Source: Adiantum capillus-veneris (taxonomy: Eukaryota > Streptophyta > Polypodiopsida > Polypodiales > Pteridaceae). Taken from it: a stretch of 64,000 nt of DNA. Every line of letters starts with the position of its first letter. Within the stretch, counting starts at the first letter, position 1. Under the pieces are notes generated by a model. That model had not been told where the DNA came from. It saw nothing but the letters and a program-made list of their open reading frames with translations, and searched no databases. The DNA lies in the NCBI GenBank assembly GCA_014529385.2, contig CM043963.1, positions 103,336,912 to 103,400,911 on the forward strand, read 5' to 3'. The position numbers and the translations under genes were made by a program. Shown piece by piece: positions 23,518-34,964 of the stretch.

Positions 23518-24616
23518 CTAGCTTGCTTGTTGGATACTTATCTAGCTTTAGCTTCCTCATGCATCGGGGTGAAAGAAATGAAAGAGTACTACCACAATCT
23601 ATAAGGAAGTTAACTCGTTCACCTTTGAGAGATCCTGGCGTATGAATGACTGCATATTGCTTGCAACCATTGGGATTGTCAATTGCAGCATGTAGGGTTT
23701 CTCTCTCCACCGCTTCGTCACCCACAGTTGGTTGTACCACTGCGGCATTCACTCTGGCGGTAGCTCCATGCCCTCGCCCTCTATTCATCCTTCCTCGTCC
23801 TCCTCTTCCATTAGCTTGGCCAGGCCCACGGGTATTCCAGGGTATGGCATTGGCGTTGGTTGCCTGAATGTTCCTGGGGCAATTGGATCTGTAATTTCCA
23901 TCCTCACCGCAACCATAACATCGAACATCGGGGAACTCCATGGTTGTGGTGGTAGCCACAATAGGGCACTGGTTATACGCTTTGTTGGCTGGTCTGTTAT
24001 CCCAAGCAGTGGTCCTTGCCCTCTTTGCCCAATGATTCCTTATGTTCTGATTAGCCTTTTGTACTTCGAGATCTAGAGGTTTGGCCCTCAACAAGGCATC
24101 CTGTAGCGTCGTCGGCCTGAGGGCTTCTAACCGAGTATTCAGGGGATCGATTAGTCCTTGGCAGACCCTTGCCACTTGTTGTTCCAAGGTCATCTTAGGA
24201 GCATATCTGCGAAGAGTGACAAACTTTGCATAGTATTCTTCGACAGATGAATTCAGCTGCCGAAGTGAAAAGAATTCATTCATCCTCAAGGTTCTATAGG
24301 CAGGCAGTAAATAACGCCTCATTATCGCAGCTTTAATGTCTTCCCAGGACTGGGATGATCCCTTAATATCCATGTCGCTGCAATGTTTCTTCCACCATAT
24401 CTTGGCATCGCCAGTCAAGCGGAACATCGCAAGCATGGTCTGATTTACGGGTTGGGTCCCCGCAGCTTCAAAGTAATCGTCCATGGCTTCCATCCATACT
24501 TCCGCATCTCTCTCCACATTTGCCCCCTCGCCCTTAAAGATCGGAGGTTAGGCTTGCTTAAGGAGAAGCTTCTTCTCTTGCGCTGCCGAGTACAGAGCAA
24601 CAGGCAGTACCTACAT
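23450..24616 (-). pseudogene. E2 copy A gag and protease N-terminal part
   Basis: The frame reads from about 24616 (ATG followed immediately by TAG) with a second stop, TAA, near the Pro-rich start of the capsid domain; the longest open part starts at 24517. It contains the Gag core (FRLTGDAKIWWKKH ... SLRQLNSSVEEYYAKF), then a CCHC-type knuckle in which the His is replaced by Asn (CYGCGEDGNYRSNC). A Gly/Arg-rich linker leads to the retropepsin active site (FLIDCGSTLSFLS). The frame breaks about 30 residues after the catalytic Asp, at the same base as in copy B. Confidence 0.88.
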
Positions 24617-25428
24617 GGATTATACGAATTCTTGATACATTACTTGGATTTCAAAATAGACACGAGACTTTAAATAAAATTCAAGATTCTACTTTATCAA
24701 GAGACAGAGATTCAGAGACAAAAAGCACTTTATTGATGAAAATTTATTACAATTGAAATCCCTCAAGGTTTAGGATAACTGATGATCAGCTTATTACATG
24801 GCTTTATGGATTGCGTATAAAATATGCCTAGGAGATGGTATTCACATGATGCACTACTTCATTCGTGTAATAATTCCTATACTCATTCTTGAGTGGATAA
24901 TAAACTAAGATATCAAGCCGGAGTTCTGCTTTTAGTAATCCAAAGGTTTTGACTCGGTTCGCTGGGATCACGTTGGTGACCTTCTCCAAGAGCCAGTCGT
25001 TGATGGTTTGATTGGAGTTGTCTGAAACAGTCTGGTCCAATCGTGTAGGCACCAAGTAGAATATCTCTATCCTCTCAACTCTTCTCCCCAACGTATCTTC
25101 TTCAAGTCGGTAGCCAGACATCCTAGCTTCCGAGCGTTGATGTAGTAAACCCCTCCTGGAAATGTCCAATCAAGTTCCCATCCTCTATCAATGCGAGTGG
25201 AGTGTGGCGTATAAGCCTTCAACAGTATCTCCATGACATCTCGCCTGAACTGGTAAACTAGGGATCTTCGAGTTTGCTCATATATAAGCTCAAACACTTG
25301 GAACTTTAGATATTCGAGCACGGGGTCTTCCTGCAACACCAATGCAAGGAATTCGGATTAACTACCTATATACTTTCAGTTCCTTTTAAATTTTCAAACA
25401 ATACGACTTTATTTCCCAGCCTAACCTA
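24617..25428 (-). other. E2 leader with an extra ORF upstream of gag
   Basis: About 810 bp between primer binding site and gag. Two overlapping minus-strand frames, 25067-25342 and 24828-25169, look like one protein of about 170 residues broken by a single frameshift near 25080-25110. It is charged and aromatic (LEYLKFQVFELIYEQTRRSL near the start, NYYTNEVVHHVNTIS at the end) and matches no domain I recognise. Copy B has lost this region, so conservation cannot be tested within the window. Confidence 0.45.
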
Positions 25429-25441
25429 GGCTCTAATACCA
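25429..25441 (-). promoter_or_regulatory. E2 primer binding site (initiator tRNA-Met type)
   Basis: In element sense TGGTATTAGAGCC, two bases from the LTR end. It matches the common TGGTATCAGAGC site except for one C-to-T change. Confidence 0.8.
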
Positions 25442-26118
25442 GGTGTAAGGTCCCCACCCTGCCGTTTCCAATGGCGGATGTGATGGTGAGCCCGGTGGCC
25501 ACTAGATCTATTGCGGAAGCGAACAAAATTTTCAGGGTTCGACTAGCGGACGATCTCTCATCACAAAGTGAGTCGAGTTCGAGCCTACTAGCAGGGAGAT
25601 CTAGCTCCACCGCGCAGGGGAAGCGTACTTGAACTATCTAGCGATCCTAAGGCCCACCTTCCAAGAGGAGAGAAACCCCGAGCGCCTTTTTCCCCATGTT
25701 TCAGAGGCACGTACACTCGACATTTCATCGCTCTAGGGGCAATGAGTATTACTAATATCGAAGTAAGCACAATGGGGACAGAGAGTTCCCGACCAATCGG
25801 GACCACCCATCTCGTAGGCATTGGCAACCTGAGACAAGCCCCCACTTTCCACCCCCACACTCACACTTCCTTGTGTGACCTAATTACTACCACAAAGGTT
25901 GTTCAACATAAAGATTCCTTGTTTAATTCCGAATCACAGTGTTCGTTAGTACAGCCCTTCAACCAGTATTGCAAACAGCACCAAGACAGAATTCTAGTAA
26001 AAATTCTACTCAAATTTATTCATAAAAGTTCCAATGTTCTAGAGGTACAACATCCCCCCTCCAGCGAGAGTTCACTCCTCCCATTGTCGCCTAGCTGCCC
26101 ATACAACTAGGTATGTCT

Positions 26119-26232
26119 ACCGCATAGAAAGCACGTCATGGACACTCCCACCACATAGAAAGCAAGACGTGGGTTCCCACCGCATAGAAAGCAAGTCGTG
26201 GGTATCCACCGCATAGAAAGAAAGTCGTGGAT
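26119..26232. repeat. Minisatellite in E2 LTR (29-31 bp x 4)
   Basis: Four imperfect copies starting at about 26119, 26150, 26179 and 26208, each with the core CATAGAAAG followed by A/GTCGTGG-like sequence. Confidence 0.85.
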
Positions 26233-26373
26233 TCAAGAGCCCTTAATGAGGAACTCTGCCCCCTCTGATCAATAGGGGGGTCAGGACTGATTCAACATTG
26301 GAAATAAAATGAACATGTCGAGCTAAATTTTCCCTAGCAGACATTCTTTCCTAATTGCAATGATCATACCCAT

Positions 26374-26585
26374 CAATCATTTCCTTCCTACTTTAGAACT
26401 TAATGTACAATGAATTCAATGCCGAGGTTTCCGTCGGATTTCTCCAACATGTTTGGGGATATTTTCATTCCTAACTAAACAATCATTTCCTTCCTAGTTT
26501 AGAACTTAATGTACAATGAATTCAATGCCGAGGTTTCCGTCGGATTTCTCCAACATGTTTGGGGATATTTTCATTCCTAACTAAA
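26374..26585. repeat. 106-bp tandem duplication in E2 LTR
   Basis: Two almost identical 106-bp copies starting at 26374 and 26480 (CAATCATTTCCTTCCTA...CTAACTAAAC). Only the end of this region is present in the right LTR, and the left LTR has lost it by deletion. Confidence 0.93.
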
Positions 26586-27593
26586 CGTGTGCAATGTTAA
26601 ATTAAACAACTTGAATGAAATTATGATCTACCTCTTCCATTTCTTTGTCGATGGCCCGTGAGATGGCCGGTATTTGTTCCTCCATGGGAGCTTTTCTCTT
26701 CCCGTTCACCTTGCTCGTTCCTGCCTCGTGGTCGTGGGCTCCACCAAAGCGAGTCCTCTTAACCGGGGCCATTTTAAACTCACTACTCTAAGTAATTAAC
26801 TTGGGGAAAAGAGCTAGTGTCTGTAAGCATCATAACAAGCCAAATGATAGATTAGCAACATCAAACAATGCCTGCTACATGAGAGGTTTAGATTTTTCCA
26901 TATAGCAATCATTATGGATGACACATAATCCTATGGGAACCGGCTCTAAAGATAATTACTCGGCTTACATGATTAAGAATAATAGGATTTCACTAATGGA
27001 ATTACCAGAGAGATGAATTAAGCACGATTAATCTCTTTCCTAGCAATTAGAGGGTGCAGAATCACCGCATGCATAGGTGTGAGAAAAACCACCTCTTAGA
27101 GACTTAATGATAGATTAATCTTACTTAATTATATCTTAATGCATAACAGAGATGTATCTAAATCAGCTACAATATTAATGCGTGACAGAAAGAGTGATTC
27201 TCATCAATCTACACAATTACCAGCTTATCGATTAATTTCTATGCTACCTAGAGAGAGAAAATTCTAATAATCGTGCACTAATCATTAATTAAGAGTAATG
27301 AATGGCTGATAATTCAGCTATGGGATGATGATTACATAATAGAATATGGTTAATGAGAATTTAGAGAGTAATTATAGAGAATTACGACTAGGAATAAGCA
27401 TAATACACGAGAAATTTAGATGGTAATGAAAAGGATTTGCAGAAAGCATTAATTAAACCGTGGTTACCGTGATTAAGGGCTGATAATCCTCTCGATTCTC
27501 TGATTTAATCGAGCTTCTTGAGGTGAGAATTCGATAGCAACTCCCTCCTTGCTTCTTCTTCAAAAGGTGTGTGTTCCAGCAGCACCTTCCCAA

Positions 27594-27645
27594 AGTGTGT
27601 GTAGGTGTGTGTGTGTGTGTGTGTGCACTGTGTGTGTGTGTGAGA

Positions 27646-27676
<31 letters not shown>

Positions 27677-27688
27677 GGTCTTTAAATA
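27594..27688 (-). repeat. GT/CA microsatellite beside the LTR TATA box (middle LTR)
   Basis: Interrupted GT run up to 27674 followed by TTTAAATA at 27681-27688 (TATTTAAA in element sense). Confidence 0.8.
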
Positions 27689-28374
27689 GGCTCCTACAAG
27701 CTGAAAATCGATTTGTGCTGCTATAAGCATCTGAGTGAGCACTCAGTCTCTCCGTTGGCAAGTTCAGTTCTCCTACCCACCAAGTGTGAAGTTGGCTTGG
27801 TTAACTGACTCTAAGACTTACTTATTGGCTTGGAAACTCTCCCAGGACTCCCACAAAGCAAGAGGGCGCCCCCTAGCTGCTAAAGCTGATCTCGAGTGGG
27901 CTGGAACCTGTTCCCACACAGTCCCGGGTCCCCGGTACCTCCCCGGGCAATTTTGAGAAAATTTGATTTTAGGCTAAAACGGGTCATACGAGTCGGATTT
28001 TGATGCCGAAAATTGCTATAGCAAGCTCTAACTAAGGCGTACTAGCCCGAGTACCTACCATATTTAGCAGCCCCCGAGGTCCTAAAATGCATTTTTTTGA
28101 AATTTGGGGTACTAGTGTAGTTTTTCGAGACGATCAAAACTAGACGGGTCGGGTGACCAAAAACTTACTATTTTTGGAATTTTTCTACAAAAATTATTTT
28201 AATTCACATTTCGGAGCTTTAAAAATTTCTAAACATCATGGCACTGACAGAATCTGGAAAATTGCTAAAAATAGTAACTTATTCCATTAATTTCATTTCA
28301 AGGTACAATGGTGTTCTTTTTGATCGGGGTCAGAGACCTTACAACCTCCCCAACGTGAAAAATTTGAGATGTCC

Positions 28375-29943
28375 TCATCTCAAGAATGTGTTTGGGTAAT
28401 CCTTTATGAGAGTTGGTTCGTCCTCCCAAGTTGCATCTTCTTCAGGGTAATCCTTCCACTTTACCAGATGCTCCGTGATAGTTCTGTTGCGTAACTTCCT
28501 TTCCCTTCTTTCTAGTACGTAGTCAGGTTGAAGCTCGAGAACTCCTTGTGCTGGCATGACTATCTGATCTAAGTCCAAGAATTGATCAGGGTTAGGAATA
28601 TAGGGTTTGAGTAAGCTGACGTGGAATACATCATGAACCTTCAAGTTTGCAGGTAACTTTAGCTTGTGAGCTTGGTCACTCACAACCTTAATAATCTCGA
28701 ATGGTCCACAGTACCTTGGGCTTAGCTTCTTAAATCTGCCTAGAGATAAGTTTCTTTTCTTTGGTCGGACTCGCATAAAAACCTTATCTCCTTCTTTGAA
28801 AGTTCTTTCCGAACGGTTCTTATCTGCATAGTGCTTCTGTCTATCCTGAGCGGCGTGAATGTCCTAGCGAATAGCTCTAGTCTGTGCTTCCATATCTTCT
28901 AACATCTTTCTAGAGGCTTCTACCCTTATGGTTGGATCTGAGAAGTTCAGTGGTGCTAAACAGTCCTGTCCATAAAGAGCTTTGAAAGGTGACATTCCAA
29001 TGCTTCTATGTTCGGAAGAGTTGTAATCATACTCCACCAAAGGTAGATATTGTAACCACTTCTTTGGCTCTTGCGAACAATAGGCTCTGAGAATGTCCTC
29101 GATGACTTGATTAACTCTCTCAGTTTGCCCATCTGTCTGTGGATGATACGCTGTACTCAAAGCTAATTGTGACCCAATAGATTGGAAAAGAGAAGTCCAA
29201 AATTTTGATGTAAACTTGGCATCTGTATCACTGACGATACGCTTGGGTAGACCATGTAACCTAAAAATCTCCTTGATGAATACCCGACTAACATCTGAAG
29301 CAGTAAAGGTTGTCTTTACGGGTATTAGATGAGCCACTTTTGTGAGCATATCAACAACCACGAAAATAGAATCATAACCTCCTGTAGAAGGTAATCCTGT
29401 AACAAAATCCATACTGATGCATTCGCATTTCATCTGGGGTATGTCAAGAGGTTGAAGTTACCCTGGTAACTTGATTCTTTCGGCCTTTATCCGCTGACAA
29501 GAAAGACACTGCCTCACATATCGAAGTATGTCTTCTTTCATTCCAGTCCAAAAATAACTCCTTCTGACAGCATGAATAGTCTTAGCATAGCCTGGATGTC
29601 CGGATGTAGGGCTATCGTGCGCTTCATATAAAATGGCCTTCTTTAAGGCTGGATCTCTGGGTACACAGAGTCTATGTCTGTAGTAAAGACATCCTCCCAT
29701 AAGAGAGTAATCTTTAGCTTCAGGCATCTTATTCTGTTGGACTAGAGATACTATACGTTGGTACTCTGGATCTACCAAAGATGCTTCTTTGATTCTATCC
29801 CAGATAGGGTTATTTAGGATAGAGATAGCTCCGAGAAAGGATTTCCGGCTAAGACCATCTGCAATTGCATTTTCCTTTCCTGGTCTATACTTTATGTCAA
29901 GGTCATATTCCTGTAATAGCTCTATCCATCGTCGTTGTCGCAT
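28375..29943 (-). pseudogene. E2 copy B pol, 3' part: RNase H tail, integrase, chromodomain
   Basis: Same domain order as 20352-21920, in one minus-strand frame. The integrase HHCC region is intact through CLSCQR. The catalytic Asp (ISMDFVTG), Asp (IVSDTDAKF) and Glu (TERVNQ) are present, and the chromodomain ends ...EDEPTLIKDYPNTFLR. Stops differ from copy A: TAA at 29458-29460 (CAA in A) and TAG at 28864-28866 (CAG in A). Conversely, all three stops of copy A in this region are sense codons here, so the copies decayed independently. Confidence 0.9.
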
Positions 29944-30901
29944 ATTGAGAATAGGTTGAGTAAAACATCCATTTTAAGCTCTTGTGGTCTGTAACCAACT
30001 GAAACTTGCGCCCAAGAAGATAATGTCTCCATAACTTCAGCGCATGAATAACTGCTAAAAGTTCCAAATCATGAGTAGGATAATTCTTCTCATGATCCCT
30101 CAGCTTTCGTGAAGTATACGCCACTGGTCTTCCTTCTTGAGTAAGAACTCCGCCTAGAGCAAATTTGCTAGCGTCGGTCGCTACTTCAAATTCCTTGTTG
30201 AAATCTAGAAGCTTTAAAATAGGAGCCGAGACCAAGAACTCTTTTAGCTTAGCAAATCTAGACTCGTGCTCAGTCTTCCATTCGATCCTCATTCCTTTCT
30301 TCAGGAGTTCCGTCAAAGGTGCAGTAATACGTGCATAATCCTTGACAAAAATCCTGTACCATCCCGTTATTCCAAGAGATCCTCTTACTTCGTTGACGGT
30401 GGATGGTTGAGGCCATTCAACCATGTCCTTGACCTTGTCTGAGTCCACTGAAATCCCCTCAGTCGATATGACAAATCCAAGATAGTTGACTTTTGGTGAT
30501 CAAAAAGTGCACTTGCTCTCTTTAGCATAACATTGGTGTTTTTGAAGAAGATCAAGTGCTTCGGGAACATGTTCTTTGTGATCTGCCTTGTTCTTAGAGT
30601 ATATCAGAATGCCATCAAAGAAAACCAAGACAAAATCATCCAGGTAAGGTCTGAAAATATCCTGCATAAGTCGATTGAACCTTGTAGGAGCGTTCGTTAG
30701 ACCAAAAGATATTACTGTGAACTCGTAGTGCCCATACCTAGTATTGAAAGCTGTCTTTGGAATATCCGATTCCTTGATCCTGATTTGGTAATATCCTGAC
30801 CTTAGATCTATCATTGTAAATATTTTGGCGCCGTGGAGTCTGTCCAAAAGTTCGTCAATCCTTGGAATTGGATACTTGTTCTTCACAGTTACCTGGTTCA
30901 A
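29903..30901 (-). pseudogene. E2 copy B reverse transcriptase and RNase H start
   Basis: Minus-strand frame covering most RT motifs. The catalytic motif reads FFDGILIYS: the second Asp codon is GGC (plus-strand GCC at 30611-30613), which would abolish polymerisation. A stop lies at about 30498-30500 (TGA against TGC in copy A). A 14-bp deletion near 30900 removes the DYRGLN-type segment and shifts the frame from the upstream part. The T-insertion frameshift at 29962-29965 is shared with copy A. Confidence 0.88.
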
Positions 30902-31526
30902 TGCATAGCCTTAAGGTCCCATCCTTCTTCTCCTGAAAAAGAACTAGAGCACCCCAAGGAGAAGTACTGAGTCGAATGAATCCTTGCTCAATGAGTTGCC
31001 TAAGCTGTTCTTTGAGTTTGATGGCCTCTAGAAGTGACATCTTATAAGGTCTTTTTGAGATAGGCTCACATCCAGGGATAGTCTCAATCTCATGATCTAC
31101 CTCTCTATGTGGCGGAAGATTCGTAAGGTCTTCAGGGAACACATCGTCATATTCCCTCAACCAGTTTGGTCGAAGTGAGGTATCTGATTGGTCCACCTTG
31201 TTGAGCTTAACTGCATAAATTTTCTGACCCTTCCTTAGTCCCATCAAAAGTCTGTTGGCCTTAACTAGAGTAGCCTTAGGTCTCCCATTTTGCCCCTAGA
31301 TTAAGGCTTCATTACCCAAGTTATCTGTAAAAGTAAAGTTTCCTTGTGCACAATGTATGTGGGCCCTATTTTTCTTTAGCCAGTCCATCCCTAGCATCCC
31401 ATCAAAGAATCCTAAGGGTAGGGTTTGAAATTGGGCAAAAGTTGGGTGTCCCCCTAAATCAAAGTCGATTTTTCTTGCAGAATGTTGAGATACTACTTCC
31501 TTGCCGTTTGCTAACTCTACAACCAA
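30855..31526 (-). pseudogene. E2 copy B protease end and RT N-terminus
   Basis: One frame with a TAG at 31296-31298, containing GMLGMDWL (retropepsin) and the RT lead-in to LCIEP, where the 14-bp deletion breaks it. Copy B keeps CAG at the position that is TAG in copy A (22996). Confidence 0.85.
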
Positions 31527-32380
31527 CTAGCTTGCTTGTTGGATACTTATCTAGCTTTAGCTTCCTCATGCATCGGGGTGAAAGAAATGAAAGAGTACTA
31601 CCACAATCTATAAGGAAGCTAACTCGTTCACCTCTGAGAGATCCTGGCGTATGAATGACTGCATATTGCTTGCAACCATTGGGATTGTCAATTGCAGCAT
31701 GTAGGGTTTCTCTCTCCACCGCTTCGTCACCCACAGTTGGTTGTACCACTGCGGCATTCACTCTGGCGGTAGCTCCACGCCCTCGCCCTCTATTCATCCT
31801 TCCTCGTCCTCCTCTTCCATTAGCTTGGCCACGCCCACAGGTATTCCAGGGTATGGCATTGGCGTTGGTTGCCTGAATGTTCCTGGGGCAATTGGATCTG
31901 TAATTTCCATGCTCGCCGCAACCATTGCATCGAACATCGGGGAACTCCATGGTTGTGGTGGTAGCCACAATAGGGCACTGGTAATACACTTGGTTGGCTA
32001 GTGTGTTATCCCAAGCAGTGGTCCTTGCCCTCTTTGCCCAATGATTCCTTCTGTTCTGATTAGCCTTTTGTACTTCGAGATCTAGAGGTTTGGCCCTCAA
32101 CAAGGCATCCTGTAGCGTCCTCGGCCTGAGGGCTTCCATCTGAGTATTCAGGGGATCGATTAGTCCTTGGCAGACCCTTGCCACTTGTTGTTCCAAGGTC
32201 ATCTTAGGAGAATATCTCCGAAGAGTGACAAACTTTTCATAGTATTCTTCGACAGATGAATTCAGCTGCCGAAGTGAAAAGAATTCATTCATCCTCAAGT
32301 TTCTATAGGGAGGCGGTAAATAACGCCCCATTATCGCAGCTTTAATGTCTTCCCAGGACTGGGAAGATCCCTTAATATCC
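31459..32380 (-). pseudogene. E2 copy B gag and protease N-terminal part, 5' truncated
   Basis: Homologous to copy A gag but missing the first part: at about 32377-32381 the sequence jumps from gag into the middle of the LTR, with TCCA shared by both sides. The zinc knuckle is CNGCGEHGNYRSNC, again with Asn at the His position. The protease active site reads FLIDCGSTLSFLS. The frame break after KLV is identical to copy A. Confidence 0.88.
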
Positions 32381-34131
32381 AACATGTTTGGGGATATTTT
32401 TATTCCTAACTAAATGTGTGCAATGTTAAATTAAAAAACTTGAATGAAATTATGATCTACCTCTTCCATTTCTTTGTCGATGGCCCGTGAGATGGCCGGT
32501 ATTTGTTCCTCCATGGGAGCTTTTCCCTTCCCGTTCACCTTGCTCGTTCCTGCCTCGTGGTCATGGGCTCCACCAAAGCGAGTCCTCTTAACCGGGGCCA
32601 TTTTAAACTCACTACTTTAAGTAATTAACTTGGGGAAAAGAGCTATTGTCCGTAAGCGTCATAACAAGCCAAATGATAGATTAGCAACATCAAACAATGC
32701 CTGCTACATGAGAGGTTTAGATTTTTCTATATAGCAATCATTATGGATGACACATAATCCTATGGGAACCGGATCTAAAGATAATTACTCGGCTTACATG
32801 ATTAAGAATAATAGGATTTCACTAATGGAATTACTAGAGAGATGAATTAAGCACGATTAATCTCTTTCCTAGCAATTAGAGGGTGCAGAATCACCGCATG
32901 CATAGGTGTGAGAAAAACCATCTCTTAGAGACTTAATGACAGATTAATCTTACCTTAATTATATCTTAATGCATAATAGAGATGGATCTAAATCAGCTAC
33001 AATATAAATGCGTGACAGAAAGAGTGATTCTCATCAATCTACACAATTACCAGCTTATCGATTAATTTCTATGCTACCTAGAGAGAGAAAATTCTAATAA
33101 TCGTGCACTAATCATTAATTAAGAGTAATGAATGACTGATAATTCAGCTATTGAATGATGATTACATAATAGAATATGGTTAAGGAGAATTTAGAGAGTA
33201 ATTATAGAGAATTATGACTAGGAATAAGCATAATAGACGAGAAATTTAGATGGTAATGAAAAGGATTTTCAGAAAGCATTAATTAAACCGTGGTTGCCGT
33301 GATTAAGTGCTGATAATCCTCTCGATTCTCTGATCTAATTGAGCTTCCTGAGGCGAGAATTCGACAACACCTTCCTCCTTGCTTCTCCTTCAAAAGGAGT
33401 GTGTTGCGGTAGCACCTTCCCAGAGTGTGTGTAGGTGTGTGTGTGTGTGTGTGCGTGTGTGTGTGTGTGCAGGTCTTTAAATAGGCTCCTACAAGCTGAA
33501 AATCGATGTGGGCTGCTATAAGCATCTGAGTGAGCACTCAGTCTCTGCATTGGCAAGTTCAGTTCCCCTACCCACCAAGTTGGCTTGGTTAACTGACTCT
33601 AAGACTGAGTTACTGGCTTGGAAACTCTCCTAGGACTCCCACAAAGCAAGAGGGCGCCCCCTAGCTGCTAAAGCTGATCTCGAGTGGGCTGGAACCTGTT
33701 CCCACACAGTCCCGGGTCCCCGGTACCTCCCCGGGCAATTTTGAGAAAATTTGATTTTAGGCTAAAACGGGTCATACGAGTCGGATTTTGATGCCGAAAA
33801 TTGCTATAGCAAGCTCTAACTAAGGCGTACTGGCCCGAGTACCTGCCATATTTAGCAGCCCCCGAGGTCTTAAAATGATTTTTTTTAAAATTTGGGGTAC
33901 GGGTGTAGTTTTTGGAGACGATCAAAACTGGATGGGTCGGGTGACCAAAAACTTACTATTTTTGAAATTTTTTTACAAAAAATATTTTAATTCTCATTTC
34001 GGATCTTTAAAACATTCTTAATATCATGGCACTGACAGAATCTGAAAAACTGCTAAAAATAGTAACTTATTCCATTAATTTCATTTCAAGGTACAATGGT
34101 GTTCTTTTTTATCAGGGTCAGAGACCTTACA
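32381..34131 (-). repeat. E2 right LTR (partial)
   Basis: About 1.75 kb matching 26552-28343 of the middle LTR and ending GAGACCTTACA. The outer part of the LTR, the primer binding site, the leader and the gag start of copy B are lost in one deletion. It includes a short GT/CA microsatellite with TTTAAATA at 33476-33483. Confidence 0.9.
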
Positions 34132-34687
34132 AACATCCACCACTTGGCCATTATAACAAAGGCTTGAATTGAAGATACAATTGTTGGTGTCAACTAGATC
34201 CACCACTTGGCCATTATAACCATGTCCTAAAGTTAGGTGCATTTAGCACTTGGCCATCATAACACTGGTAATTTTACACAATGTCCGTGGGATGACTAGA
34301 TCCTAGATCCACCACTTGGCCATTTAGACTACAAATTGGAAATTAGATACATCAAAGATTCACCACTTGTCCATTAGATCCAATTGTTGGTATCTCTTAG
34401 ATCCACCACTTGGCCATTCTAGCCATGTCTTAAAGGTAGGTGTATTCATGACTTGGCCATCATAACACTTGTAATTTTTCACAATGTTTGTGGGATGAGT
34501 AGATCCTAGATCCACCACTTGGCAATTTAGACTAAGAATTCGGAAGTAGGTGCATCAAATATCCACCACTTGGCCATTATAAGAAAAGCTTGAAATGTGG
34601 ATCCAATTGTTGGTGTCTCCTGGATCCACCACTTGGCAGTTCTAACCATGTCTTAAAGTTAGGTGAATTCAACACTTGGCCATCATA
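34132..34687. repeat. Satellite block 4
   Basis: Satellite continuing exactly where E2 interrupted it; it matches 15453-16029 and 60127-60702, which also lead into the spacer module. Confidence 0.92.
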
Positions 34688-34964
34688 ATTGTCACCACTT
34701 GATCTCTTTGCTTGGCACAAAGGTTGCTTTTGTCCATAAATAGTGAAAGGCTGCAGGCTAGAGAGGTCAAGTGTCACCACTTTTTCTCTAAAAATTCCTT
34801 CTTTGTTACATCTTGCAGGTAGGTGCTTCAAATCTATGCTTATTAGAGGTGAATAATCTCATCCTAATGTATAGTTTAGGATTTTTTTATTCCTAGGTGT
34901 ATGGTAATACTTGCAAATTTTGTACAACATATACTTAAGAAGTGTCTTTATTATACAGCGTGCA
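34688..34964. repeat. Spacer module, copy 2 (left part)
   Basis: Homologous to the first 270 bp of the spacer at 16030 and 60703. It stops at CAGCGTGCA, where E3 is inserted; the module continues at 40732. Confidence 0.9.

Larger units (their letters stand above)
25444..28343 (-). repeat. E2 middle LTR (complete, shared by copies A and B)
   Basis: 2900 bp with TG...CA ends. It serves as 5' LTR of copy A and 3' LTR of copy B. It includes a minisatellite (26119-26232), a 106-bp duplication (26374-26585), a GT/CA microsatellite and a TATTTAAA promoter motif. It carries several shadow ORFs but no gene. Confidence 0.92.
18872..34131 (-). mobile_element. E2: tandem chromovirus, LTR-internal-LTR-internal-LTR
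   Basis: About 15.3 kb bounded by 5-bp flanks AATAT (18867-18871) and AACAT (34132-34136). The uninterrupted target CGAACATCCACC is seen at 15451 and 60125. Plus-strand order: left LTR (with deletion), internal copy A, complete middle LTR, internal copy B, partial right LTR. The middle LTR joins directly to a polypurine tract on one side and a primer binding site on the other, with no duplication around it. This indicates a tandem formed by LTR-LTR unequal recombination rather than a nested insertion. Genes read on the minus strand. The C-terminal chromodomain marks it as a chromovirus. Confidence 0.92.

Noticed and set aside
23337-24076. Plus-strand ORFs antisense to E2 gag (and the equivalents at 31346-32001)
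   Set aside because: Shadows of the real minus-strand gag; the encoded peptides show no domain and are conserved only because gag is.
25444-28343. Nested insertion of one E2 copy into another
   Set aside because: The central LTR joins correctly to a primer site and a polypurine tract with no target duplication, so tandem recombination fits better.
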